A stretch of DNA of 50,075 bases from Gammaproteobacteria bacterium (GTDB taxonomy: Bacteria; Pseudomonadota; Gammaproteobacteria; JAKBBU01): NCBI GenBank assembly GCA_021773195.1, contig JAJFKN010000021.1, positions 1-50,075 of the forward strand. The letters are read 5' to 3'. The notes under the pieces are model-generated. The model worked only from the letters and a program-made list of their open reading frames with translations, was not told where the DNA came from and searched no databases. This document shows, one piece after another, positions 19,196 to 30,318 of the stretch (position 1 is its first letter; every line of letters begins with the position of its first letter). The translations under genes were made by a program, and so were the position numbers.

Positions 19196-20379
19196 GCTAA
19201 AACATCCTCAGGCGTCAGTGGAGAAATAGCATCCAGCCTAGTAACCACATCGCAGACATGCTGAATAATAAAATTCACATCATTATCTTTAGTGAATCGT
19301 CCTAGTGAAAAACGCACAGTGCTGTAAGCCACCCAAGGTTGCTTGCCCATACTCAGTAAAACATGGGAAGGTTCAATAGTTGCAGAAGTGCAAGCAGAGC
19401 CTGAAGAAATAGCCAGCTTATCTAAACCCATTAATAGTGCCTCCCCTTCGATGGTTGGAAAGCTCACATTCAAATGGCCCGGCAAACAATTAGTCTCAGG
19501 ACTGTTGCGCACAATTGCGGGCAAATGTTTTATGCCTTGCCATAATTTGTCACGCATTTGTTGCAAACGTTTATATTCTTTAGGTAAATCTTCACAAGTC
19601 ATAGCCACAGCTTCACCCATACCGACAATTTGATGGGTGGGCAAAGTGCCGGAACGCAAACCTTGTTGATGTCCTCCGCCATGGATTTGTGGCAATAACC
19701 GAGCGCGAGGTTTATGTCGTACATAAAGCACCCCAATGCCCTTAGGCCCATAAACTTTATGGCTAGCAAAAGACATTAAATCCACCGGCAGGGTTGCTAA
19801 ATTAATGGCAATCTTCCCCAAACTTTGGGCGGCATCCACATGCAACAAAACACCCTGCTCCCGAGTTATTTCAGCGATGGCTTGAATGGGCTGAATGGCA
19901 CCCGTTTCATTATTGGCATGCATGATGCTCACCAAAATAGTATCATCACGCAGGGCATCTCTCACCTGTTGAGGGTGAATAAAACCTTGCCCATCGGGTT
20001 CCAAATAAGTGATGTCAAAACCTTCTGTCGTTAAAAAACCACAGGTATCTAACACCGCTTTATGTTCTATTGCACTGGTAATAATGTGCTTGCCACGTTT
20101 TTGATGAAATTGTGCAGCCCCTTTAATGGCTAAATTGTCGGATTCCGTTGCGCCTGAAGTCCAAACAATTTCACTGGGTTGCGCATGAATGGCTTGAGCT
20201 ATTTGGCCTTGAGCCATTGCCACTTTTTGTTTAGCGCGTTCACCATGAATATGGCTCGTGGAGGCAGGGTTGGCAAAGTCACCTTGCAAATCCAAGCAAG
20301 CCATCATGGCCTTCACCACTCGCGGGTCAAGGGGCGTAGTAGCAGCATAATCCAGGTAAATGGGTGTTTTCACAGTCAT
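19192..20379 (-). CDS. iscS: Cysteine desulfurase IscS
   Basis: A 395-residue PLP enzyme that moves sulfur from cysteine to Fe-S and tRNA thiolation pathways. The PLP lysine is in SFASHKVYGPKG, and the mobile-loop persulfide cysteine is in SSGSACTSAT. The N-terminus IYLDYAATTPLDPRV is typical. The protein appears fully functional, in contrast to its IscU-like neighbour. iscR, normally between trmJ and iscS, is missing, so repressor control by IscR at this site is absent. Confidence 0.97.
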   Translation of the reverse strand: MTVKTPIYLDYAATTPLDPRVVKAMMACLDLQGDFANPASTSHIHGERAKQKVAMAQGQIAQAIHAQPSEIVWTSGATESDNLAIKGAAQFHQKRGKHIITSAIEHKAVLDTCGFLTTEGFDITYLEPDGQGFIHPQQVRDALRDDTILVSIMHANNETGAIQPIQAIAEITREQGVLLHVDAAQSLGKIAINLATLPVDLMSFASHKVYGPKGIGVLYVRHKPRARLLPQIHGGGHQQGLRSGTLPTHQIVGMGEAVAMTCEDLPKEYKRLQQMRDKLWQGIKHLPAIVRNSPETNCLPGHLNVSFPTIEGEALLMGLDKLAISSGSACTSATIEPSHVLLSMGKQPWVAYSTVRFSLGRFTKDNDVNFIIQHVCDVVTRLDAISPLTPEDVLA

Positions 20380-20382
20380 AGT

Positions 20383-21105
20383 CTACTTATTATAACCCAT
20401 CGTTCGCTGAACGGCACTTAAGATGCCGCGTAAGATATTAACTTCGGTTTTATCCATTTGAGCTCGATTAAAAAGCCGACGAATGCGCAGCATCATGGAG
20501 TCCCGATTAGCCGAACGTAAAAATTCCATGGCTAGCAATGTTTCTTGTAAGTGAAGATAGAACCCTTGCATATCTTCCTGGATAGCCAAAGGCTCCTCTT
20601 CTATAACTTCGCTTTTCGGTGCATCTTGCAATTGAGCTAACCGCATTTCATAAGCCATCACTTGCACACTGGCAGCCAAATTCAATGAACTGAAGGATGC
20701 CACGCTGGGAATTTGTGTGTGATAATGACAACGGGCTAATTGTTCGTTAGTTAAGCCTGCTTTTTCTTGGCCAAAGACCAAGGCTACGTTTTTTTCTTTA
20801 GCATCCATAACGAGCCGTTCAGCGCTTTCTTTAGGGGTTAACATCGGCCAAGGTAGGGAACGCGAGCGAGCACTGGTTGCTATCACCAAAATACAATCGG
20901 CAATGGCTTCATCTAAGGATTCACAAACCCTGGCGGTTGAAAGAATATCATCGGCACCAGCAGCCATAGCTGTGGCATCGGCATGGGGGAAAAATTTTGG
21001 TGCTACCAATACCAGTTCAGCCAATCCCATGGTTTTCATGGCACGAGCCGTGGCGCCAATATTGCCGGGATGGGTAGTCTCCACTAAGACAATGCGAATG
21101 CTCAT
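20383..21105 (-). CDS. trmJ: tRNA (cytidine/uridine-32-2'-O)-methyltransferase TrmJ
   Basis: A 240-residue SPOUT-class enzyme. The opening IRIVLVETTHPGNIGATARAMK and the SAM-knot text IPSVASFSSLNLAASVQVM are diagnostic. The usual FGRE.xGLTN motif reads FGQEKAGLTN, so the Arg is replaced by Gln. TrmJ methylates ribose 32 of several tRNAs. It is the first gene of the minus-strand block and is divergent from suhB, matching the suhB-trmJ-isc arrangement of E. coli. Confidence 0.94.
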   Translation of the reverse strand: MSIRIVLVETTHPGNIGATARAMKTMGLAELVLVAPKFFPHADATAMAAGADDILSTARVCESLDEAIADCILVIATSARSRSLPWPMLTPKESAERLVMDAKEKNVALVFGQEKAGLTNEQLARCHYHTQIPSVASFSSLNLAASVQVMAYEMRLAQLQDAPKSEVIEEEPLAIQEDMQGFYLHLQETLLAMEFLRSANRDSMMLRIRRLFNRAQMDKTEVNILRGILSAVQRTMGYNK

Positions 21106-21336
21106 TATGCTTATCTCATCCTACTCTATAAGTGTTGGGAGCCTCAAAAAGCGGGGTTAGCCCATAACCCAAAGCTCTTCCAGCGGAAAACCAATAATAA
21201 AAACAAAAGGTTACTTTTTTTAGCATCATTTATGCCCATATTCTAACATTTAAAGACCCGTAGTGGGGAATACTTTAGAGAAAGAATTTGTTAGACTACC
21301 CTCCCTAATACAAGAGATAATCACAAGAGGTAGTCC
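21106..21336. other. Divergent trmJ/suhB intergenic region
   Basis: 231 bases between two divergent starts must hold both promoters. I found no pair of boxes with proper spacing that I would defend, and no IscR-type site or gene remnant. AGAGGTAG just before 21337 is the suhB ribosome-binding site. Confidence 0.5.
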
Positions 21337-22119
21337 ATGCATCCCAATCTAAACATTGCCGTCCGCGCTGCTCGTCGCGCAGGCGACCACATTGTCCAAT
21401 GTATGGATCGTTTGGAGAGCATTCAAACGGAAACTAAGGGGCGTAATGACTATGTCACAGAAGTGGACCGCCAAGCTGAGCAATTGATCATAGAAACCCT
21501 ACGGGATGCTTTTCCTGATCATGCTATTTTGGGTGAAGAAAGCGGCGAGATAAAAGGAAACGACCATCAGTGGGTTATTGATCCCTTAGATGGCACAACG
21601 AATTTCATCCATCGCGTACCTCATTTTTGTGTTTCCATTGCCTTACAAATAAAAAACCGTTTGGAATTGGCCGTGATTTACGATCCTATTCGCCATGAAA
21701 TGTTTACGAGCAGTCGTGGTTATGGTGCTAAGCTCAATGATAAACGTATTCGCGTTACCCAACATAAAACCCTAGAAGGATCACTCATTGGCACCGGCTT
21801 CCCCTATCGTGAAGGCCAAGCCTCAGAAACTTATCTGGCGACCTTCAATGCCATACTGCCCCAAGTTGCAGGATTACGACGCCCTGGCGCTGCCGCTTTA
21901 GATTTAGCTTATGTGGCTGCTGGACGCTTCGATGGATTTTGGGAAATGGGATTACAAGCTTGGGACATGGCAGCTGGTGTATTATTAATTCGCGAAGCCG
22001 GTGGCTTTGTCAGCGACCTTAAAGGCGGCGAAAACTACTTTACCACAGGTGACATCGTAGCAGGTAACCCAAAAGTCTTTAAAGCACTACTGCAGACCTT
22101 ACATCCTATTGTCAGCTAA
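21337..22119 (+). CDS. suhB: Inositol-1-monophosphatase family protein SuhB
   Basis: A 260-residue Mg-dependent phosphatase of the IMPase family. Metal-site motifs are GEESGE, IDPLDGTTNF and the C-terminal QAWDMAAG. In E. coli SuhB hydrolyses inositol phosphate and also joins rRNA antitermination complexes. Length is normal. The ribosome-binding site AGAGGTAG precedes the ATG. It converges on secF with only 22 bases between the stops and no visible terminator there. Confidence 0.96.
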   Translation: MHPNLNIAVRAARRAGDHIVQCMDRLESIQTETKGRNDYVTEVDRQAEQLIIETLRDAFPDHAILGEESGEIKGNDHQWVIDPLDGTTNFIHRVPHFCVSIALQIKNRLELAVIYDPIRHEMFTSSRGYGAKLNDKRIRVTQHKTLEGSLIGTGFPYREGQASETYLATFNAILPQVAGLRRPGAAALDLAYVAAGRFDGFWEMGLQAWDMAAGVLLIREAGGFVSDLKGGENYFTTGDIVAGNPKVFKALLQTLHPIVS

Positions 22120-22141
22120 AATTTTGCCTACTCAGGAAAGA

Positions 22142-23059
22142 TTAAGGTCTTTCATCCAATTCTGTTTTAGGCTTGGGCATTAAATCTTGACGACTCAAGC
22201 CTAATGCAACGGACAGCGCACCAGCCACATAGATGGAAGAGTATGTTCCTACGACGATACCCACAATCAATGCTAAAGAGAAGCCGTGGATCATTGCACC
22301 ACCCATGAAAAACAATACCACCACTACAATCAAAGTTAAGCCCGATGTCATGACCGTTCTTGATAGAGTTTGATTGATAGAGGTATTTACAATTTCAATG
22401 GGAGTACCTTTGCGCATTTTGCGGAAGTTCTCACGAATTCTATCGAAAATGACCACGGTATCATTCAGCGAATAGCCGATCACCGTCAAAACAGCAGCTA
22501 AGGCATTCAAATCAAATTCCATATGGAAGAAAGAAAAGATCCCAAGAATTAATATGGGGTCATGAATCAATGCCACAGCAGCACCAATAGCAAAACGGTA
22601 TTCAAAGCGCATTGCAATATAAGCGATGGTACAGAATAAAGATAAAACTAAAGCAAGCGCTCCATTCGTCGCCAGTTTTTGACTGACTTCCGAACCAATA
22701 GCATTGACTCGCTGAACTTTGGCACCCGGCAATGAACTAGTGACTTTGGCCACAATGTCTTGCTGATTCATACCTTTATGCATACCAATACGAATTAAAA
22801 CATTGTCAGAGCTGCCATAGGTTTGTAATACAGCTTCACTAAATCCTGCGGCATCTAATTCCTGGTGCATTTGAGTCATATCAGCGGGCTGGCTATAGGC
22901 TACTTGTACTTGGGTACCGCCGGTAAATTCCAAGCCCCAATTTAACCCATACACGGCTAAAGAAATGATGGAACCTAAAAACAAGACACAGGAAATCATC
23001 GTTGTCCAACGACGCAAACCCATAAAATCGATTTTAGTATTTTGTTTAAAAAATTCCAT
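22142..23059 (-). CDS. secF: Protein translocase subunit SecF
   Basis: A 305-residue membrane protein: one N-terminal span, the P1-like periplasmic part beginning WGLEFTGGTQ, and five C-terminal spans containing NDTVVIFDRIREN. With SecD it uses the proton gradient to complete Sec-dependent export. The start meets the secD stop with a one-base overlap. It is the last gene of the queA-tgt-yajC-secD-secF operon. Confidence 0.97.
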   Translation of the reverse strand: MEFFKQNTKIDFMGLRRWTTMISCVLFLGSIISLAVYGLNWGLEFTGGTQVQVAYSQPADMTQMHQELDAAGFSEAVLQTYGSSDNVLIRIGMHKGMNQQDIVAKVTSSLPGAKVQRVNAIGSEVSQKLATNGALALVLSLFCTIAYIAMRFEYRFAIGAAVALIHDPILILGIFSFFHMEFDLNALAAVLTVIGYSLNDTVVIFDRIRENFRKMRKGTPIEIVNTSINQTLSRTVMTSGLTLIVVVVLFFMGGAMIHGFSLALIVGIVVGTYSSIYVAGALSVALGLSRQDLMPKPKTELDERP

Positions 23060-24963
23060 TAGGCATTACCCCCTTTGTAAGCTTTACCCTGCATGGGAGG
23101 TACTTTAATACCAATAGAAAGTTTTTTCACAACTCGTCCACCATAAACTAGATTTACGATGGCTCGCGTTCCCGTGAGTGCCGTCAACATAGAAGTTAAC
23201 AAACCCACTGTCAATGTAACTGCAAAACCTTTAATCGGCCCAGTACCCAAAGCAAATAATAATACTGCGACAATAAGTGTTGTCACATTGGCATCCACAA
23301 TGGTGGTGAAAGCTCGGGCATAACCAGCATGAATACTGGCCTGAGGTGTCATGCCATTACGTAATTCTTCACGAATACGTTCAAAGATAAGAACGTTCGC
23401 ATCGATGGCCATACCAACAGTTAATACAATACCCGCAATACCTGGCAAAGTAAGTACTGCGCCTAATAGGGAAAGAATAGCGACTACCAATATCACATTC
23501 ATGGCCAAAGCAATATTGGCTACAATACCAAAGAAACGGTAATACAGCGTAATAAACAAAACCACCAGTAAGAAACCCACCATAATAGACATAAAGCCCT
23601 TATGAATGTTTTGCTTACCCAAACTAGGGCCCATGGTGTTTTCTTCAATAATGCTTAGAGGCGCAATCAATGCGCCCGCTCTTAATAGCAGCGCTAAATT
23701 TTGTGCTACTTGAGTACTTTCCAAACCTGTGATTTGGAAGTTATTGCCCAAGGCACTTTGAATGACTGGCGCACTAATTACTTTTTCAGATTTGTGAGGC
23801 GTTGATACCACTTTGCCATCGACAATTTTGCTATCCATTTTTGTTTCCACAAAAACAATACCCATACGTTGACCGACATTTTCACCCGTAGAACGGTGGA
23901 ACAAACTCACCTGTGGTCCAGCAATACGAATATTCACAATAGGACGACCATCTTGACCAAAGCTAGAGGTTGCTCCTACGATGGCGGAACCTTTTAATAA
24001 AGCGCGGTTTTTCAATAAAATAGGCGAGCCATCTGTCATTTTATAAAGCTTTGAGCCAAAAGGTACATCGCCGGCTGCCGCACTCTGTACATCGTGTTGC
24101 GCATCTACGATATGAAATTCTAAGGTGGCGGTGCCGCCTAAAATTTGCTTGGCTTGTGCCGTGTCTTGTATTCCAGGCAAGCTCACAGCTACATCCTGTG
24201 GCCCTTGCCGTTGCACCACAGCTTCCGCTACACCTAGCTCGTTCACCCGCTTACGCAATACCGTCATGGTTTGATCCACAGCGTAATTATCCAATTTAAT
24301 AATTGCTGCAGGTGTCATTTGTGCTTCAAGGACCGGCCCCTTGTCATCGGCTTTAACAAATTGCAGTTCTTGATAGTTGTTATGTAATTGTGTGTAGGCA
24401 TCATCCCGTTGTGATGCATCACGGAATTGTAAAACGATTTTGTCATCCTTAGTGGTCTTGATACCGGAATAACGAATATTATCTTTACGCAAAGCTTCAC
24501 TGATGGTGCGAGAATCTTCTTTCAAACGATTACCCGCTAAAGAACCCACATCCACATTAATGAGGAAATATACCCCACCACGTAAATCCAAACCTAACTT
24601 CATGGGTGCGGCACCCAGAGCCGTCAACCATTCAGGCGTTTTAGAAGCTAAGTTTAAAGCTACCGTATACTGATCACCCAAGGCAGCCTTAATAAAATCC
24701 TTGGCTTTCAATTGAGTGGGGGTATCTTTAAAACGTACAAGGATAGAATTATCGCTTTCCTGCTCGATGGAGTTATAGGGCAAACCCGCATTATCCAAAG
24801 TGACTTTCACTTGGGTTTGTACCTTGGCATCCACTTTCGTGGCGCCCTGCCCGCTGATTTGCACAGCGGGATCTTCACCGTAGAGGTTAGGCGCAGCATA
24901 GACCAGGCCTAATACCACGATGACCAGAAGTAGGAGATATCTCCAAAGAGGATAGCGATTCAT
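23059..24963 (-). CDS. secD: Protein translocase subunit SecD
   Basis: A 634-residue subunit with an N-terminal span (RYLLLLVIVVLGLVYAAPNL), a large periplasmic domain starting LGLDLRGGVYF, and a C-terminal RND-like membrane domain with GMAIDANVLIFERIREE. It partners SecF in export. Size and motifs are typical of proteobacteria. It feeds periplasmic substrates to the T2SS encoded to its right, as established for T2SS in general. Confidence 0.97.
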   Translation of the reverse strand: MNRYPLWRYLLLLVIVVLGLVYAAPNLYGEDPAVQISGQGATKVDAKVQTQVKVTLDNAGLPYNSIEQESDNSILVRFKDTPTQLKAKDFIKAALGDQYTVALNLASKTPEWLTALGAAPMKLGLDLRGGVYFLINVDVGSLAGNRLKEDSRTISEALRKDNIRYSGIKTTKDDKIVLQFRDASQRDDAYTQLHNNYQELQFVKADDKGPVLEAQMTPAAIIKLDNYAVDQTMTVLRKRVNELGVAEAVVQRQGPQDVAVSLPGIQDTAQAKQILGGTATLEFHIVDAQHDVQSAAAGDVPFGSKLYKMTDGSPILLKNRALLKGSAIVGATSSFGQDGRPIVNIRIAGPQVSLFHRSTGENVGQRMGIVFVETKMDSKIVDGKVVSTPHKSEKVISAPVIQSALGNNFQITGLESTQVAQNLALLLRAGALIAPLSIIEENTMGPSLGKQNIHKGFMSIMVGFLLVVLFITLYYRFFGIVANIALAMNVILVVAILSLLGAVLTLPGIAGIVLTVGMAIDANVLIFERIREELRNGMTPQASIHAGYARAFTTIVDANVTTLIVAVLLFALGTGPIKGFAVTLTVGLLTSMLTALTGTRAIVNLVYGGRVVKKLSIGIKVPPMQGKAYKGGNA

Positions 24964-24980
24964 CAGTTACCTTAAGATGA

Positions 24981-27488
<2,508 letters not shown>

Positions 27489-27620
27489 ACTTATTGCTCT
27501 TCAAGTCTAATAGCGTAATAGTAACAATATTGCCCAGCCATGGCCAGAATTATGTGTACCAGCCAACAATTATCTTGCAAAAAACTACCCTCTGGCAAAG
27601 GGGATTAAATGCCTAAAACG

Positions 27621-27649
27621 TTGTAATCCAAACGCCGCTTAGTTATACT
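27621..27649 (+). promoter_or_regulatory. Sigma-70 promoter of tRNA-Leu
   Basis: TTGTAA (27621-27626) and TATACT (27644-27649) with a 17-base spacer, 10 bases before the mature tRNA 5' end. The short run TCCCTCCCC between them and the tRNA is GC-rich, as is usual for stable-RNA promoters. Confidence 0.8.
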
Positions 27650-27659
27650 CCCTCCCCGT

Positions 27660-27746
27660 GCCGGGGTGGCGAAACTGGTAGACGCGCCAGATTCAAAATC
27701 TGGTGGTGGCAACACCGTGTCGGTTCGAGTCCGACCCTCGGTACCA
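27660..27746 (+). tRNA. tRNA-Leu (anticodon CAA, reads UUG)
   Basis: 87 bases with an encoded CCA end. The acceptor stem GCCGGGG pairs with CCTCGGT (two G-U pairs). The anticodon stem CCAGA/TCTGG closes the loop TTCAAAA with CAA at 27694-27696. A long variable arm (class II) and GGTTCGAGTCC T-arm are present. All cloverleaf parts fold. Confidence 0.96.
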
Positions 27747-27978
27747 AAATTCTTCCTATAGAATTTATCCTTAACACATACTCATCTACTTTCCAATTAC
27801 CATTCGGCAAGGCCCGACTAGACTTATCTCGTTATCTCACTAGGGAAATTCGACTAATTTTCAACGCCCATGGGTGACAGCATTTAAAAATATGGTATCC
27901 TCAGATGTCATTTTAGGACCTACTCACCTAGCTGATGGAAACTGGCTCAATAAACCTATGTAAGGTATTGATTTAAAA
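27747..27978. other. Intergenic region between tRNA-Leu and gspD
   Basis: 232 bases. A 7-bp AAATTCT/AGAATTT hairpin starts right after the tRNA (about 27747-27767) but lacks a T-run, so its role as a terminator is doubtful. Further on lies the gspD promoter candidate. I see no phage-type attachment duplication of the tRNA 3' end and no gene. Confidence 0.5.
27874..27901 (+). promoter_or_regulatory. Candidate promoter of the gspD-K operon
   Basis: GTGACA (27874-27879) and TATCCT (27896-27901), 16-base spacing, about 78 bases before the gspD start. The -35 box matches the consensus at five of six positions, the -10 at four. Confidence 0.4.
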
Positions 27979-30276
27979 TTGAATTTTCGTAGATGTGCGA
28001 CATATGGCCTGCTGGTCTTTTGTATTCTGGGTTGGACTAGGGGTCCGGCTTCCCAGAATCTTGCTGCGCCAATTATTCAAACTCAACAGCACTTCGCCGA
28101 TCAAACTGATGCCGCTCAACAGCAGACTATGAATATCCCTCTGGCAGTGCCCACTGCTCAAGCAACATCCAATGCTACTCAAGCAGCACACAAGTCTGCT
28201 CAAGCAACACCCAATACTACTCAAGCAACGCCCAACGCTACTCAAGCAATACCCAAGTCTGCTCATGCAACCACGCCCCATGCTTCAGCTCATGCAAAGC
28301 CGGAAGAAACCCACGTGTGGAATTTGCAAGACGCCGACATCCGCGATGTTATCGAAGAGGTCGCTCGCGAGACCGGTGAAAACTTCTTAGTGGATCCCAA
28401 GCTGCAGGGCAAAGTCACGATTATCTCGGCCAAACCTCTCTCTTCCAAAGAAATTTACCGAGTCTTTCTCTCCATGCTGGACAGTCTAGGTTATAACGCT
28501 ATCCCCAGTGGCAACATTATAAAGATTTTGCCTAACGGCAATGCCAAACAATCTGGCCCCCCCATGATGGATATTAAACATCCCAAGGCCGGTGACCAAT
28601 TAGTTGTCGCCGTAATGCCCATTGAAAATGTTAATGCCGGTGATTTAGTGCCCATTTTACGCCCCATGATGCCTCCCTGGGCCGATATTGCAGCCTACTC
28701 ACCTTCTAATTCACTGATTCTTTCCAGCACAGCAGCAAATATTAATCGCATTGCGCAAATCGTACGCCAAGTGGATAAAGTCAATACCAAGGGTATCGAA
28801 GTCATTCCCCTGCATCACGCAAACGCTAAAAAATTAGCCACTGTCCTAAACAGCCTGCAATTGGCCGGCGATCATGATGAAGGCCCTACTCATGTGATTT
28901 TAGCTGCCGATGAAGAAACCAATAGCATTCTCATGAGCGGTACACCTTCTGCTCGATTAAAAATGCGCGTACTAGTTTCGCGTATGGATGTACCCTCTCC
29001 CAGTGGCACTGATGGCAATACCCGCGTGATTTATTTGCATTATCAGAATGCGAAGAAACTCGCTCCCATCTTGGCAAAAATTGCCGGCTCCTACGATGCA
29101 TCCGATGGCAGCAGTGGTAGTGAAAGTGGCGAAGGTGCGAAGAAAGCTCCTAGTGTGAGTAGTGTCAGTGGAGGCAGTTCCAGTAAAGCCATTATCGCAG
29201 CCGAACCCAGCACCAATACCATCATTATCACAGCGCCCCCCACAGAATTAAGCGCTCTCGTATCCGTTGTCCATCAATTGGATCAGCGACCTGCCGAAGT
29301 CCTTATCGAAGCCATCATCGTGGAAGTTAATGAAGGTGTTTTGAAACGCTTAGGTGTGCAATGGGGTACCGTAGGCGCTTTAGGTAATGCCAGTAATAAG
29401 GATGATGGCGACGGCGATGATACCTTTAATAACAGCGACGATACGCAGGCAATACCAAAATTCTTGCCTTATACAGGTATTATCAAATTAGGCAGCTCTA
29501 ATTTCCGCACGGTTTTCTCGGTGCTTATGAGTAATAATTCCAGCGACTTGTTATCCACACCAAGCATCGTAGCTTTAGACAATCAAAAAGCCAAAATTGA
29601 AGTGGGTCAACAAATTTCAATTGCCACGGGTTCTTACCAAACCTCTTCCAGCGGTGACAGCGACAATCCATTCACCACCACGGATCGCCAAGATGTGGGT
29701 TTATCCGTAGAAGTAACGCCCCACATTAGTCGTAATAACGTGGTGCAATTAGTCCTTAATGTGGAAAATGATACCTTACAAAACCCTGAGGCCTCTTCAC
29801 TGAATCCCAATGTAAACACCAGTGGCGTAAAAACTTCCGTACTCATTAATAGCGGGGATATATTGGTTATCGGTGGTCTCATTTCTAATGATACGGGTGT
29901 GACACAAAACAAGATGCCTATCCTCGGAGATATTCCAGGCGTTGGCTGGCTGTTTAAATGGGATAACCATTCCGATACAAAGCAAAATCTTATGATATTC
30001 ATTCGTCCTATTATTCTGCGTACTCCGAAGGAAGGCCTCTCGGTCTCAGCGCAAAAATACGACTTCATACGCGAGCAACAATTGAAGTGGCTCCATGGCG
30101 ATAAATTCGCTCCCACGGAGACTTCCGACCGATTACTACCTTACTGGGGTAAACAGCCTACCTTGCCAGAACCCTTTAGTAATAAAGGGAAAAACCCTAC
30201 TGGCACGTATTATGCAAATAACGGAAACGTGCCAAAACAGGCAAGTCAGACAAATTCGACCTATTATATAAAGTAA
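27979..30276 (+). CDS. gspD: Type II secretion outer-membrane secretin GspD
   Basis: A 765-residue secretin. A TTG start at 27979 gives MNFRRCATYGLLVFCILGW as signal peptide; AAGG lies 13 bases upstream, and a stop at 27961 excludes longer ATG/GTG/TTG starts. After a 60-residue Ala/Thr/Gln-rich spacer come the N0 domain (VWNLQDADIRDVIEEVARETG), N1-N3 KH-like repeats (PLHHANAKKLATVLN; YLHYQNAKKLAPIL) and the secretin core (EVNEGVLKRLGVQWG, LLSTPSIVALDNQKA, VEVTPHI). It forms the outer-membrane channel of T2SS. First gene of gspD-E-F-G-H-I-J-K. Low start-codon strength may keep the level low. Confidence 0.96.
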   Translation: MNFRRCATYGLLVFCILGWTRGPASQNLAAPIIQTQQHFADQTDAAQQQTMNIPLAVPTAQATSNATQAAHKSAQATPNTTQATPNATQAIPKSAHATTPHASAHAKPEETHVWNLQDADIRDVIEEVARETGENFLVDPKLQGKVTIISAKPLSSKEIYRVFLSMLDSLGYNAIPSGNIIKILPNGNAKQSGPPMMDIKHPKAGDQLVVAVMPIENVNAGDLVPILRPMMPPWADIAAYSPSNSLILSSTAANINRIAQIVRQVDKVNTKGIEVIPLHHANAKKLATVLNSLQLAGDHDEGPTHVILAADEETNSILMSGTPSARLKMRVLVSRMDVPSPSGTDGNTRVIYLHYQNAKKLAPILAKIAGSYDASDGSSGSESGEGAKKAPSVSSVSGGSSSKAIIAAEPSTNTIIITAPPTELSALVSVVHQLDQRPAEVLIEAIIVEVNEGVLKRLGVQWGTVGALGNASNKDDGDGDDTFNNSDDTQAIPKFLPYTGIIKLGSSNFRTVFSVLMSNNSSDLLSTPSIVALDNQKAKIEVGQQISIATGSYQTSSSGDSDNPFTTTDRQDVGLSVEVTPHISRNNVVQLVLNVENDTLQNPEASSLNPNVNTSGVKTSVLINSGDILVIGGLISNDTGVTQNKMPILGDIPGVGWLFKWDNHSDTKQNLMIFIRPIILRTPKEGLSVSAQKYDFIREQQLKWLHGDKFAPTETSDRLLPYWGKQPTLPEPFSNKGKNPTGTYYANNGNVPKQASQTNSTYYIK
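28155..28285 (+). repeat. Low-complexity 24-bp repeats in the gspD spacer
   Basis: Units of eight codons of the type TQATPNAT recur four to five times with variants (AAHKSAQ, AIPKSAHA), separating the signal peptide from the N0 domain. Canonical GspD starts N0 almost directly after the signal peptide. Confidence 0.7.
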
Positions 30277-30318
30277 TGATTAACGCCTTAAGGGCCCACA
30301 CAATCGAAAAAGTAACCT

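Noticed and set aside
21280..21325. suhB promoter from TTGTTA and TAATAC
   Set aside because: The spacing is 12 bases, too short for a sigma-70 promoter; other box pairs are no better.
27660..27978. tRNA-Leu as integration site of a mobile island containing the T2SS genes
   Set aside because: No direct repeat of the tRNA 3' end, no integrase, and composition of the gsp genes resembles the flanking housekeeping genes.
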